A stretch of 64,000 bases of DNA from Rutpela maculata (taxonomy: Eukaryota > Arthropoda > Insecta > Coleoptera > Cerambycidae). A model generated the notes under the pieces. That model saw only the letters and a list, made by a program, of their open reading frames with translations, made no database searches and was not told where the DNA came from. Positions within the stretch are counted from its first letter, which is position 1; every line of letters starts with the position of its first letter. Shown in pieces: positions 31,663 through 43,429 of this stretch. The DNA lies in NCBI GenBank assembly GCA_936432065.2, contig OW386293.2:23386234-23450233 (forward strand). Direction: 5' to 3'. The translations under genes and the position numbers were made by a program.

Positions 31663-34600
31663 TAGGGTGGCCCATCTTTTTCGAAATCGAAATTTTTTAT
31701 TTCTCACCCCTGCAAATGGTTCCATTTGAAGAAAAAACAGTCCCCTCAAAATATTATTGAGGCAAATTGAAGGCAAGGGGTGCCGCAGAATGCATTATTA
31801 TGCAATAATAAAAGTAAATGGAATTATTTACATTCTTTGGTTGATGCATTGTTTTTTTTTAATCAGCAACATTTATCTTTAGAATGACTAATCAAGTCAT
31901 ACAAATATCAAAGACATTATCTGTTGTGACTATGACATGTGTCATACTACTGTAAATTCGTAGTCTAAGAAAACTAGACTAGAAGTTTTTGAAATAAAAC
32001 TCTCGTTTTATCTTTGTGTATTTTATTATGAAACGTTCTTTTCATACATAGTACCAAATATTATCCTAAATCTACAAGACATATAGTAATAAAAACAATA
32101 TTTTTTGCACTAGGCCAAAGCATGCGACAGGGTTTCTCTTTTTACATTTGGAAACTGTGATTTATAATCATTTACAACCTGGAGTAAAAACTGTTTTTGG
32201 TCTTCATTTTTTGTTAAAATGTCATTATAGTCAGTAATAAGTTTGATTCCTCTCTCAGCGGCATCATTTACAACTTTAATTTTGTTTACAATATTGAAAC
32301 ATCGGGTATAACTTTCATTTTCCCTCCATGTTGTTGGATCATTTTCCAAAAATTCCATAGACAAACCTAATTTTTGAAAAAACTGTTTAGTGTTCTCGCA
32401 TATGAAGTCCTGAATTTCCTTGTTTTCAACGTCAGTAATGTTACTAATCATAAGTCGTTTAATACGCTCTTGATTTGGTGCTTTCCTATTCAAAGCTTTA
32501 ACCATTTCTCTTTTAGTGGTAACTGAAATATCGTCATCAAAGAAAGATAAGCCAACATTTACTGAATTAAGGTACCACAAATGGTTCACTATTTTCCTAC
32601 TTGTGGCTTGAGATATTTCTTTGTCAATATTTTGATAATTAATGAGTTCTATACAAAAGTCTAAGTCATGAAGCGGTGTTTTACTAGCAAATGACGCTTT
32701 AAACCAGGCCTTTACATAAACCTTTACAATAAAGAGACATATATCTTCAATACCTATTTTTTCTTTTTTAGTTAGTTGGAACTGATCTTGGAAAAAAAAA
32801 TATTTTTAGACAGTAAATGGCTTTGGACATCCAACGTGCATGATGAAACGCCCCTGGTTGATAGAATGTCGTGTGAGTGGGCTCTTCTTCAACAAAAAGT
32901 TTAGAAAGCATTAAAAATTCTTTATAATCATCACGAGGCTGTTGCAAAGTTAAAGCTGCATTTAGAAACTTTATAATTTCAGCTTTAACTGGTTGTAAAA
33001 TGTGTTTAATTTTTGATACCTGAAATCCAGTTTTTAGTTTATTTTGATCTATTTTAGGCCAAAATTCCCTAAAACGTTTAAATAGTGGCACATTTGGACC
33101 AGATGAGGAAGGCATTTTTGTGTCAAACACACTTCTCAAAACCACTTCAAAAATATGATGTCTACAAGGAAAATATAGAATATCTCTTTCTAATTTTTGT
33201 TGCAATAGTGTGGCTGCCCCATTTATATAACCCATATTTGATGCTGTTGTATCACAACACAAAGCTATTACCTATTCGTCCAAATTCCATTCACAAAGCA
33301 CATCATAAACTGCTTCAGTCTGTTCTCTTCCAGTTGAATTGGGCACAGCTGGTACTCCAAGTAGTTGTTCAATATCTCCACTAGTTACTAAGATAGCAAG
33401 TCTATCGATATTTCCCATTCCAGTGAGAGAAGGTAAAAGTTTTCCATCCCAATGGATGACTGGGGCTGGCAATTCAGAATTACCGAAGGCAGTTTTTAAT
33501 ATTTCAGCTCTTTCTTCGCGGATGCGTTGTCTAGAGCGCTGAAGTGTGGTTCTGCTGATGGACAAAGATGTGGTGTCATGTCCTAGTTCTTCTGCTACTG
33601 CCGTCAAAATATGGACTCCATACCTGTCGCTTATTTTGCAAGCATCAAATGCAGCGGCTATTTTTGGTGTGATGATGTTACATGTTCCATACAATCTCCT
33701 CTTTTTTGGCTGTGACGGGCCAGACTGGTCTTGTAACAACTCTTCTTGGGCTTCGATTATTTCATCTTCATTTTCGTTGGAGTCGGCTGAATTACCACTT
33801 GATGATGGACAGGTGACTGTTTCCTCTAATCTAGCTTTTTCTTGTTGACTTCGTTGCATTCGTTCGGATCATTTCTGTAATTTCTCCTCAGCTGATTTTT
33901 CTTGAGAAGCAAGTTGGTAATCAATACCATGCATAAATCCAGGACGTTCCTTTTTTCTTTGGTTAATTAAAAACTGCTTATCTTCATCTATTTTCATCAA
34001 CTCCAATGCATTTGCATGAGAAATGCCAAAGAGATCGTCCAATTTTTCAACGAAATTTTTTTCTTTACCTCCCGCACTGGCCCTTTTATCCGATTTTTGT
34101 AAGTTCCTCCACTCTGCATAAAGTTTATCTAGTTGTTTAACACAATGAAAATCCTGACGTGTCGGAATGCGAGCTTTATCCCAAAACTGACACCTCTTTT
34201 ATTGTTAATTTAGCACTTTCATGTACACTTAGCTTCACTTCACGAATGATATAAAAGAGCACTTGTAATACTTGTCTATTAGACGGCAATTTATTGCCAA
34301 TGATTTGTGACGAATAGTGTCCAACTAAGTAAATGAAAGTATCCTTTCGTAAGGATCTAACATCAGCCATCGTTAAATGTTTTTTCAAAAAGGAACGTAT
34401 GCTAGAACTTATAATGTCACCACTGTAAAACACAATTGCAAACTGACATAAAAACCTACCGTAGGTGCATTATATTTCCAAACTTCCAAAACAAATACTT
34501 TCTAGGAAATAATTACACCAATAAAACATTATGAGAAATATGATGAGTAGATATTTGTATTTTAAGTAAAATTTAAGTGTATTACCGTAATAAAATCTTA

Positions 34601-34734
34601 TCTACAAATTTCTACCTGAATGCGGCACGGGTTACCGTTCACCGAATTATCTGAAACTTTGACATAAATTATTCCTAGTATAATAGTATATTTTCGCAAA
34701 AAAAATTCACTCCCTATAGAGATGGGCCACCCTA
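31663..34734 (-). mobile_element. hAT-like DNA transposon, 3,072 bp, nested in a LINE relic
   Basis: Terminal inverted repeats TAGGGTGGCCCATC (31663-31676) and GATGGGCCACCCTA (34721-34734). Flanks are an 8-bp duplication with one mismatch: CTCGAGAT (31655-31662) and CTCGAGGT (34735-34742). Length, 8-bp duplication and a single minus-strand transposase gene fill the element and fit the hAT superfamily; P-type elements also make 8-bp duplications, so the assignment is inferred. Transposase lesions are few, so the insertion is fairly recent. Confidence 0.8.
32110..34433 (-). pseudogene. hAT-like transposase, at least four lesions
   Basis: Reading minus strand: N-terminal MFYSGDIISSSIRSFLKKHL and SNRQVLQVLFYIIREVKLSV; frameshift near 34180; FWDKARIPTRQDFHCVKQLD and MKIDEDKQFLINQRKKERPG; in-frame TGA at 33869-33871; SISRTTLQRSRQRIREERAE, VIHWDGKLLPSLTGMGN; in-frame TAG at 33272-33274; ALCCDTTASNMGYINGAATL, LYFPCRHHIFEVVLRSVFD, FHHARWMSKAIYCLKI; frameshift in an A run near 32806; DQFQLTKKEKIGIEDICLF, LWYLNSVNVGLSFFDDDISV to the stop at 32110. 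Asp in WDGK and CDTTASN, then CRHH and ARWMSK, sit where hAT transposases have D, D, CxxH and RW motifs. Removing four point lesions' effects would give one long frame, showing a young pseudogene. It belongs to a family I remember as widespread in insects and cnidarians. Confidence 0.75.
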
Positions 34735-34742
34735 CTCGAGGT

Positions 34743-35560
34743 TTTTCTCAATTATCTTGTTTCCTGTTGCTTCTACCCAAAAATAAGGTATTATTATTAT
34801 TGTAAAAATGAAAAAGCTACAACTTTTATTTGACCTATTTTTCTGTGCCGTTAACATTTTACGATTTACAGCCGTCAGAACGCTGAAAAATTGTGCTTTG
34901 CTGCAGATACTTGTTGCAATTATTTCTGCCCCCGTTGCTCCTACGTAGTAATGAGTTATTATCAGTATTGTATATTATAAAATTTCCCAAAACTCTTGTT
35001 TAAACAATTTTCTCCCACTGTGAAATTTGAGAACGTATCTTGAATTTCGGAAAAATGTGTGCCCTTTGTTCCGATTCATCATTCATTTTCCATAATGAAC
35101 AAAATTGATTTACTGTGGTGTTATTTCTTTTAAAGAATGAGTTTTGTTAGGATTTTTCTAGTTTTTAATAATCTGTCAACACAACAGTTCTCTATTCTGG
35201 TAATACTTTACGATTTACACTAGCCCAAAAATGTGGAAGTTTTTGCTTCTCTCTACAGATTTTTGCAATTATCTCTGCCCCCATTGCTTCTATGTTGTAA
35301 TTGGCTATTATCAATATTACAGATATAAAATTTCCCAAAACTGTTGTTGGAACAATTCTCTTTTACTATCAATTGTTTATACGCATTACAGCACCTCGAA
35401 AATTTCATTATTTTTTCAAGTTCGAACTGCTGTAATTTTACAGTCTACAACATTGATAATAACTAATTACTACATAGGAGCAACGGAGACGGAGATAATT
35501 GCAACGAAACACAAATCACCATTGTGACGTCTGTAAATCGTAGAATATTCACAATAGAGA
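34743..35560. repeat. Repeat family H: two direct and one inverted unit
   Basis: The block TTTACGATTTACA, then TTGCAATTAT-TCTGCCCCC, GTTGCT and AAAATTTCCCAAAACT occurs at about 34858-35020 and again at 35208-35370. An inverted partial copy lies at about 35420-35545 (GGAGATAATTGCAACG, GTAAATCGTA). The first 30 bases resume the flank of the hAT-like insertion. No coding. Confidence 0.55.
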
Positions 35561-36554
35561 GAAGTAGCTTTAATAAAAGTTGTTTCAGATTTATTGGTAT
35601 TGGTATTAATATTAGATATACATATGAGATGATAGTTCCACACCCAGGCACTTAACTGCAAAATATGAACATGAATAAAAGAATATATAACTTTGTTTCG
35701 TAGACTACTTAAAGATTGCGACAAAGTGGAATGAAGCCAATTTTGAGCTGTATTTTATTAGAGATGGGAACACCCAGGCATTTGATCTTTGTTATTCGTC
35801 GCTTAATTAAAAATTAGTCTTTTATGTATCTTTCTGATTAGCTTCAGCACGAAGATGCCAATAAAATGAACATATGGAAAAGTATGGTAGGTGGTTACTC
35901 TAAAAATAAAATTAAGAGAAAATAATTTTATGGAAAAGAATAATATTTGCCAAGAAGTTAACGTATGCCAAAGAAGAAACCTGCTTCAGTTTTAGTTAAA
36001 CAAAAATACATTACTAATATATGAAAATAATCAAGTAAATTAAAAGTTTGTCTAAAGATTTTTTTAATGAATGTTTTTCATAGTATTCATTAATACTGAA
36101 ATAAATATACCATTTCCTCGAACGGTAGCCATATATTAACATTTATAGATAGATATATAGATAGATAGATAGACATTTATTTAACTATATCACATATAAA
36201 ATGTTTATAGCAAGTCACAGTAAAAAAATAAATTTAGTTACATTTTAAAGAATACCTATTTTCTAAATGTAAATGTAAATTATTGCAATAAAACTATCAA
36301 TCTTAATATATTTACGTAGAAAAAAAAACACACACAGACAAAAAAAATTACAAGAAATAAAAGCTAAAAAAAATCAATGAAATAATTTGGTACAAAAGGT
36401 CACAAGGAAAATTCTACATATATTTTTATATTCTCTAAATTACTATGATCTATTTATTAATACTGATTTAGAATAACTGAACAAGAATAAGATTAAAAAT
36501 TAAAAGAAATTAGCTATGTTCTACTGAGGTGTTCATATATTCGTTTATTGAATA
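35561..36554. other. Unannotated AT-rich stretch with an AGAT microsatellite
   Basis: Nothing recognised apart from (AGAT)n-like repeats at 36148-36175. Confidence 0.4.
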
Positions 36555-36682
36555 AAAACAGGGGGCGAGCGTAGATGCATCTTCACTGTGTATGCATCCT
36601 CGATACTCCAGTGAAGCAACGTGCAGCGCGGTTAGTACTTGGATGGGTGACCCATCTTGGGAAACACAGCGATCTCGTCCCA
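36555..36682 (+). repeat. 5S-rRNA-derived sequence
   Basis: CGCGGTTAGTACTTGGATGG followed by GTGACC and GGGAA-ACAC matches the 3' half of animal 5S rRNA, and GTGAAGCAACGT resembles its internal promoter region. The ends GGGGGCGAG and CTCGTCCC can pair like helix I. The 5' half is diverged, so it is not a functional gene; it resembles the 5S-derived head of a SINE3-type element or a 5S pseudogene. Confidence 0.7.
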
Positions 36683-36739
36683 CCTTCTAGCGGCTCGTAT
36701 ATCAGTGTATACGCGGAAGCTATGTAATTTCAAGACGAG

Positions 36740-36905
36740 TATTACGTAGTGGATATACCATCCTTCGGAGGGAATGTAAAGCAGGCGATCCCTTGTCTAT
36801 TAAATGTTAGGCGAGTAAAAGATCCCTACTCTTCTTACGAGAAGAGGTTCGGCAAAATTTCCAGGTTGGGGGTAGCTCGTGTCCTGGCGTCGGTGATAGG
36901 TCCAG
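36740..36905 (+). repeat. Repeat module R, uninterrupted copy
   Basis: Contains GGAGGGAATGTAAAGCAGGC, CCCTACTCTTCTTACGAGAA, GAGGTTCGGCAAAATTTCC and GGGTAGCTCGTGTCCTGGCG. The copy at 17530-18727 shares these blocks but is split. It lies 60 bp downstream of the 5S-like block, so both could be parts of one retroposon. Confidence 0.6.
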
Positions 36906-37719
36906 GGGCCATATTTTCGAGCTCAATTGATATTTATCGCATGCGAAATACTAGGCACCCGACTCGTTTAAAAAATTTCGCTTATAATTCTGAAGTGGTA
37001 TTTTCGAACACCATCTGAGATTTGTTTTTCGCACACGTAAAAATGTCGTATGGCAAATGTGGCAACGCTGTTTTGTGCAACCAAATGGACCTGAAACCCC
37101 CTAGAAAACACTAATGTCACTAATACTTATCACCTGTTACATGTGAATGCGGCGATATTTTGGGGTTATAATATTGTATGTCATTATTATTGAATTCTAG
37201 ATATTGTGATAAGACTGAATATTGTAATTTGTAATGCACAGGCAATCAGCGGATAAGCGGATGGGAAATATTAGTGCAGAACAAAAAAAAAAAAATAAAT
37301 GATGGATTTTCTTGAGGCTCACCCGGAATTGAAGAGTGGTAAATTTACCTCAAATAAGTTTACTTTAAAGTCCCTAAATAATAAATAAACCACAGCAAAA
37401 ACCTAAACTGGATATATTGAGGTTATGTCGTACGAAATAAAACAAACCAAAACGGTCACTTTGCCCACATTCGTACACGAAATCGCTTTATCGTGTACTA
37501 ACCCCCATCCGTTGCATCTCGCCCGAAATAAATCGCATGCGGAAGGTTCGCATCCGAGTTCATAATGCTCGAAAATACGAAACGTATATTTTTATGCGAA
37601 AGTCTCATATTTTCGTGCACGACATCGCCTCGATCAAGCCCGGCTCTTGGTAGCGGAAATAGGCCGACGTTAAATAAATAGATACAAATAATAATAAAAA
37701 AAAAAGAATAAAAAAGTGT
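36906..37719. other. Unannotated stretch
   Basis: Contains two ATCGCATGCG-like blocks (36938, 37533) and an A-rich run at 37670-37715 that could be the tail of the 5S-headed retroposon. No gene recognised. Confidence 0.3.
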
Positions 37720-39230
37720 TTTTGAATTTGGTACTTTACCTTAATTTTAAATTTATTATATTCAAGCGTTTTCAACTTCCCTGGAGTTTATTGTATAATT
37801 TTAGGTCTAACGAATTTCTTGCCGATTTTGTGAGATGAAATTTTGATATTCTCAGATAGTTTTCCGACCTAGTATTGTAATCGTGATAATCTGCGTAAAT
37901 GGAGTATGAATTTTTGTTGCGATGAATTTGCAAGATACTGTAATAAACATATATAGATATTTTAAATTGAATGAATAAAGGCCTACAATACTCTAAGGGA
38001 TGGACACCAGCAATTACTCTCATACATCTCTTTTGCAACATAAAAACTATCAGCATCAGTGGAGTTACCCCAAAGGATAATACCATAGCACATGTGAGAA
38101 TGGATAAGTTGTAACGTTTTACCCTAGCATTGAGGCGCCATTTTATAAAAATGGCTCCTATTATTAAGTAAAATGTCCTCGTAGCTAAACACTCGACAAA
38201 AAAATCAAAATGGTCAAAAGATACACTCTAGTACATAATATAAGTCAGCTACAACATAAGAAAAATTATAGCACACACGTGACTCTAATAATAAAGTTTA
38301 ATCAAGCTACTTGGACATAAAAAAACAAGACAAAAGCTAATCTAACTGGGGTGACCGTATGTTACCAGGTAAACTAAAGGTCAGCCTCAAATCAGAATAG
38401 GCCCAGGCTAGTCAGTGTTGTTGGAGGCAAGGGCGTGAGTTAGAGTTAGGAACTGACTAATATTTAAAAAAAACAACAAATTTTAGTACACAAAAAACTC
38501 AAAACTTTATGGGCGCCAGGCTTGCTAGTGAAACCGTGAAATGAGAGAAAGCACTACACAACACAAATAAAACAAGAAGTAATGATAGTATCGATTTAAT
38601 ATCGATTTAGGGACAATTGTATAGGTTCGATGTATAATCGAAATAAAAATTGGTTAGAGATTCAAGTTAACATTCTAATATGTACAGTGTGGGTTAGTAA
38701 GGTAGTTCAGGCAAAAAACGAGATCAAAATGATAATAAGTGCGCGATAATGGAGAAGTGTGACTCAATCTATCCTAGGATTCGTGGTAATAAAATGTGGT
38801 TGAGATATAATAAAAAATTTCATACATAAAATTGTCTTAAGCTAGGCAGAATGCTTAACCGAGGTTATGAACCGATATTATTATAAAAAAATTAATTACT
38901 ATATAGTCACTGACAAAAGAATTAACGATACCGCACTTAGATACTGCAGCTAAATACTGAGCAAACAAACACTACTATAAAAGTAATAATTTAGTAGGTA
39001 ATTTAATTCAAACAGTCTGTTGCTTGATACCCAAAATTTCAGCAATAACGAGCAAAAATATAAAAATTACGTAATAATCAGAAATCTATAATAAGCAATA
39101 TAATGATCACAAATTGGCGATTAATTACGCAACAAATATAAATCGATCATAAATTTATCACTGACTTAACACGTAACAACTAATAAAATATCCAAGTGAT
39201 AACATTAATTTACTCTACTATAAAAAAATA

Positions 39231-39460
39231 CCACACGGCAGAATTATGAAATGTAACAAAAATATATACACAAGGTAAAATTGATAATAACCAAAAGAAT
39301 CTCTAAAGTAAGCCACACGGCAAAGTTACAAAATGTAACAACATCTTTACACAAGGTAAAATTTGGTAATAACCAATACAAGATAAACCACACGGCAAAA
39401 TTACACAATGTAACCAACAATAAATCTACACAAGGTAAAATTGGTAATAACCAAAAGTTA
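39231..39460 (+). repeat. Three tandem units of about 77 bp
   Basis: Units start CCACACGGCA at 39231, 39313 and 39388; each has AAAATGTAAC-like, TACACAAGGTAAAATT and GGTAATAACCAA. They explain the overlapping open frames at 39244-39619, which are not genes. Confidence 0.85.
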
Positions 39461-40284
39461 CAAAAAAGGGAAGTGGACGCAAAAGGCGACAGATTCCACC
39501 CCTTTGTAGGCTTTGTGTCGACGTCTAACACAAACCTTCAATCACGCGGTAAATTAAATGGAAACATCCACTACAACGTGATTATAAACACCCTGTATTT
39601 TAAAATACATAAAATTTAACATCAATAAGATTAGCAGATGCATAGGGCACTCTAAAATTTTGCTTTTAAGTTAACGCAGTGATTATGTAGCTCGTAAGAT
39701 TTTAATTAAATCAATAATTAAACCTGGCATAGGCCATTCAAATCTCGCAAATTGTTAGAGAGGTGATATTTAGAAATATATAAATTATTAACATGAACTT
39801 AACTTTGTGAACAGCTGATTTGGCCAGATTTTCGGAGAAATCCCTCTAGCTGGAATCGGTCGCTTGAAAAGGACACATCTCGTGGCTTCCACGGTTCCGT
39901 ACCGAGAAAATGGCTGCAATAAAATCTTGGCTCCTACGTTTAAAGAAAAAAATTTCTTCATGATCCACCCATGTGAAATTTAAACAGCAAAAAGCCATTT
40001 ATGACGTAGTTCCCAATAAAATTATTCATTGAACGTCGTAACCGCCTCCAAGTAGCGTGATTATACAATCTTTGAACGAGTTCGGCCGTTTTGACTACAG
40101 TGGTGAAAGCAACATGGTGGTATAGCAATATAGCGATGAAGTTCAGTTAATACTTGGTAATAATGACGATGATTTACTGCTAATATGATCTATTTAATTT
40201 TTAAATTATCGTAACTTGTAATTCACTATAACTTCGTAATTTTTGGTGACTTAGTGATTTAGTAACTTAATAAATCATAACTTT

Positions 40285-40449
40285 GTATAGTATTAAAGTA
40301 GTAAAGCAGTACTTAGTGTTTCGTACGTAGTAAAGTATTACTTAGTATAGTAAAGCATATCGTGGTAAAGCAGAACGTGGCGAAGCACAACGTGGCAAAG
40401 TATAACTTGGTAAAGTAGAACGTGGTTAAGTATACGTGGTGAAGTATTC
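40285..40449 (+). repeat. Minisatellite, unit about 15 bp
   Basis: Roughly ten degenerate copies of AACGTGGTAAAGTAT/ AGTAAAGCAGTACTT-type units. Inside the TG...CA element near its right end. Confidence 0.75.
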
Positions 40450-41941
40450 AATCTGAGAACCCTAAAATAAATGAAAACGTAATTAGCTTTGAAAAATGGG
40501 GTAGAAAATGATTAACTTACATCCCATTTCCACTAAAGATATTGAACACTTATGTTTGATTTAACGGCAAGCCATTAGCTACTTGCTTTTATCACCGCGA
40601 GAATGAAAAAGACCCCGGCTCGCGTCCAGTTCGTTCACATCGCCCAAGGGATGATTTTAACGCCGCGTCGGCCTTTCAACGGACTACCGAGAAGTCTACT
40701 TCAAACATCAATTTACAGAAAACGACTAAATAGTTCTGTCCATATTACTGAATGTATTATACATTGGAACAACTCCTCTACGAGGCGTTACAAAGTGCAT
40801 GCATTCAATAGTATTTCCCTATTCACTAATTTTTTAAGTTGGTGTAAAAGAAATGCATATCCTGATGTTTTATTGCACAGCTGATTAATATGAGAGTACC
40901 AGTTTAGTGAATCATCTAAAATAACTCAAAGAATCTGTACGCTTTCACTTACAATTAAAGAATTATTTGAGGAAAAAATCAACTTCTGAGTTTTATCTCT
41001 GTTAACTTTAAATAAATTATTATTATACCAATGTTCAGCAAGATTTTGAATTTAGTTTATCATTAGTTTTAGATCATCCTTATATTTGTTCTGATTTATT
41101 AGTGTCGCGTCATCTGCGTACATTACAACGTTGTTTGCAAAAGATAAAAATATAAATCATTTACAAATATAATAAATAATAGAGGACCGAAAACTGACCC
41201 TTGAGGCACTCCGTGTTTCAAGGTTCTGAAATCAGATATTTCATTATTTATAGATATACAATGTTTACGTATACTTAGATATTATTGCAACAGTTTTAAA
41301 GAAATGCCTCTAATGCCATAGAAATTAAGTTTCTCTATTAATAAGTTGTGGGAGACGCAGTCAAATACCTTGCTAAGTTCGACCAGCGTAAGTGCTGTAT
41401 ACGCTCCCTCCTCAAAACCTTGAACAATGTCCCTCACAACTCTATAGACAGCATCCATAGTTGAATAGTTTTTTCTGAAGCCAAATTGGCATTTATGTAA
41501 TGGGGAATATTTTTCGAAAAAGTTCATGATTCTATTTTTTAATATGATTTCAATAATCTTGCCAAACACTGGTATAATAGATATCGGCCGATAGTTGTCA
41601 GGAATGTTAGGATCTCGTTTTAATTGGCACAATTCTGGTTATCTTAAATACATCAGAGAAAGAACCTCGACTAAAACATAAATTTATAATATGGGTTAAA
41701 AAGTATAAAGTGCCTTTTATTATACTAGCATTTAAATCGTAATTTATACATATATTAACCATTGCTCTCATCAAATAGGGTTTTTTTTGTAAATGAGGCA
41801 ATTCAGGAAATACAATTGATTTTATTGCTGGCGCATAAAAATTCTCTTCACATAAATACGTTTCCGCTATTCATAAAAATGGCGATTTCCGGTGATGAAC
41901 AGATAACAAAAACGTGTTATTAATGTTTTCTTTTTTTTTAA

Positions 41942-42151
41942 ACATAAACACACCACAGATAGTAGACAACCCCCAAATCCAAAGCCAAGGCTGTCCGGAA
42001 GGGGGTTACACATTCGGAAAAACGCAGACATACATCCACACCCCCCGATGTTGTCAATACCGGGGCTGGGGGTCGAACCCAGAGCGCGGTAGCGAGTCGA
42101 TCAGCGTATTCGCCACTCAATACGCCTTAACCGATTGAGCTACCGTGCCGG
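41942..42151 (-). mobile_element. tRNA-derived SINE, copy 4 (best preserved)
   Basis: Minus strand: ACCGGCACGGTAGCTCAATC with an A box, then GAGTGGCGAATACGCTGATC, a B box GGGTTCGACCC (42071-42081), then body CATCGGGGGGTGTGGATG, CTGCGTTTTTCCGAATGTG, AGCCTTGGCTTTGGATTTG and a 3' end GTGGTGTGTTTATG-TTT with an A-rich tail. Internal Pol III promoter boxes of a tRNA are clear. About 210 bp; no LINE-derived tail is recognised. Confidence 0.85.
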
Positions 42152-42390
42152 TACTTTCCCGAATCGCATTTTTTATAGAACGTACTTCTGTTCTATTTTT
42201 AAATGCATTTTAATCAAGCAAAATATTTCTCAGCCTTCTGTTGTGAAATTCATTCATCAGATGGGCTGATTAGATAGAGAAAATAAATTATACCGTTTAA
42301 CAAAGGCAGGCGAAGAAATATAAATTGAAAAAGTAATATAATAAATTCGAGTAGAAACTTTACATTCAAGAAAAAACTATGGCATGTGTA

Positions 42391-42699
42391 CAGGGTGGAC
42401 CAAATTAGATGAGATTTGGGGTTTTCTCTAAAACTATGGCAGAAAAACAAAAACCAATATAAGTATCCTGAGCTCCACTTTCGAGAAACCAACAATGGCG
42501 CAAATCGCGATCGTCTACCTTTTTCGACTACCGAGCTACAGAGCGTTTTTGGAAAACTGGCATTTACCAAGTGTCGAATCGAAAGTAACACATTCTTAAG
42601 GCACTTTTTTGAGTAGAATCCGTTACTGATAAGAAGAAAATTATGCATGCGGTTTTCGAGATATAGACATAACTTTTGTTTTTTTAAACGGAACACCCT
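42391..42699. mobile_element. TA-flanked miniature element
   Basis: Begins TA-CAGGGTGGACCAAATTAG and ends AACGGAACACCCTA-TA, about 310 bp, with partly matching inverted ends. It borders a transposase fragment of the same superfamily at 42890 and may be the end of that larger element instead. Confidence 0.5.
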
Positions 42700-42889
42700 A
42701 TAAATTATTTCATTATTCTATCACAACTTAAATTAGCTATCCAATGATATATCATATATATATTTATCACTAGAAAAAGTAGTTAATTTTCGAAAAATTT
42801 AATATTTTTGCGAGGAGGGCATGGAAAACTATTAACAACAACACTTCTTATAATATAAAATAATGTTACCAAAAATAGGAAAAACTAAA

Positions 42890-43130
42890 CTACAATAAAT
42901 GTTCGAATTGTCTTCCATTGACATCTATGCATTTTTGACACCTTCTCCTTTCAGCATTTGTTGCATTTCCAATCATGACAGAAACGCAGCTAATGTTTTG
43001 TTTTCAAATTCTTCTATGTTATTAGAACGTTCTTTATACATAATATTTTTTAAATAGTCCCAAAGCCAAAAGTCGGCAGGGGCTATATCGGGAGATCTAG
43101 CTGGCCACAAAATAGAACCATTGTTTCCTA
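42890..43130 (-). pseudogene. DDE transposase C-terminal third
   Basis: Minus strand: GNNGSILWPARSPDIAPADF, WLWDYLKNIMYKERSNNIEE, FENKTLAAF, then after an in-frame TGA and a frameshift AERRRCQKCIDVNGRQFEHL and the stop at 42890. WPARSPD-x-x-P-x-D/DFWLW is the third-catalytic-residue block of Tc1/mariner-type transposases; the RRC...VNG-QFEHL end is the same motif as in 5054-5399. The preceding block of the same protein appears at 45062-45155, so about 1.9 kb of other DNA now separates the two. Confidence 0.75.
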
Positions 43131-43429
43131 AAAATTAAACAATATCTAGACTACATTGTTGTTTATTAATGTCCAGTTAGCTAAATTAATTGTTAGTTAT
43201 CAATTTAGTTAATTTAGCTAACTAGAATTGATAAACTAGTTCTGAGTGATATATAGATACCTATCTAATGGACTTGCTACCGATAATTTTTTTCGTTATT
43301 TTATTTATGGCATTCAATAGAATTCGATCATCTAAATAAGCCGTTAAAATTTCAGCTTCATAAGTATATCCAATCCTTAGATATTCAATGTTAACAATTG
43401 GATTTCAGTACAAAGCGATTCGCCGACTC
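43131..43429. other. AT-rich stretch with a 15-bp palindrome
   Basis: AGTTAGCTAAATTAA and its reverse complement TTAATTTAGCTAACT at 43175-43223. Nothing else recognised. Confidence 0.5.

Larger units (their letters stand above)
38110..40792. mobile_element. TG...CA element, 2,683 bp, probable LTR-derived insertion
   Basis: Ends TGTAACGTTTTACCC and GAGGCGTTACA, giving a 7-bp TGTAACG/CGTTACA inverted repeat with TG...CA termini; flanks AAGT (38106-38109 and 40793-40796). Removing the element and one AAGT nearly restores the conserved RT block of the host LINE, which confirms the borders independently. TG...CA plus 4-bp duplication is the pattern of an LTR retrotransposon or solo LTR. No gag or pol is visible and no second internal copy of the end was found, so a long solo LTR or a non-autonomous element are both possible. 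It carries two tandem arrays. Confidence 0.65.
37720..41880 (-). pseudogene. CR1-like LINE reverse transcriptase, minus strand, split by a TG...CA element
   Basis: Right part (40793-41880): LPHLQKKPYLMRAMVNICIN, SDVFKITRIVPI, NYRPISIIPVFGKIIEIIL, KCQFGFRKNYSTMDAVYRVV, HGVPQGSVFGPLLFIIFVND, active-site box MYADDATLINQ, DDSLNWYSHINQLCNKTSG. Left part (37720-38109): IHSHMCYGIILWGNS in one frame, then RVIAGVHPLEYCRPLF, YVYYSILQIHRNKNS and RSENYLRISKFHLTKSARNS. The parts join at the conserved SH-x-x-YGI-x-LWG block, which element 38110-40792 splits. Several stops and frameshifts. Same family type as the LINE at 22669-26754 (DNYRPISIIP, FDCVSH, KFYGIRG shared) but older; the endonuclease is missing. 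Confidence 0.8.

Noticed and set aside
33085..33848. Plus-strand frames of 67-100 codons
   Set aside because: Antisense to the hAT-like transposase, which has clear family motifs on the minus strand.
39244..39619. Overlapping frames on both strands of about 100 codons
   Set aside because: Produced by the 77-bp tandem repeat array; no domain.
40285..40449. CRISPR-like short repeats
   Set aside because: Degenerate 15-bp units with no spacers; a minisatellite.
40603..40884. 93-codon plus-strand frame
   Set aside because: The opposite strand from 40793 on is the LINE reverse transcriptase (NWYSHINQLCNKTSG); this frame is its shadow and also crosses the border of the TG...CA element.
18743..42151. 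Possible tRNA genes (A and B boxes in four places)
   Set aside because: Each is followed by the same 140-bp body and lacks a pairing acceptor stem, so they are SINE heads and not tRNA genes.
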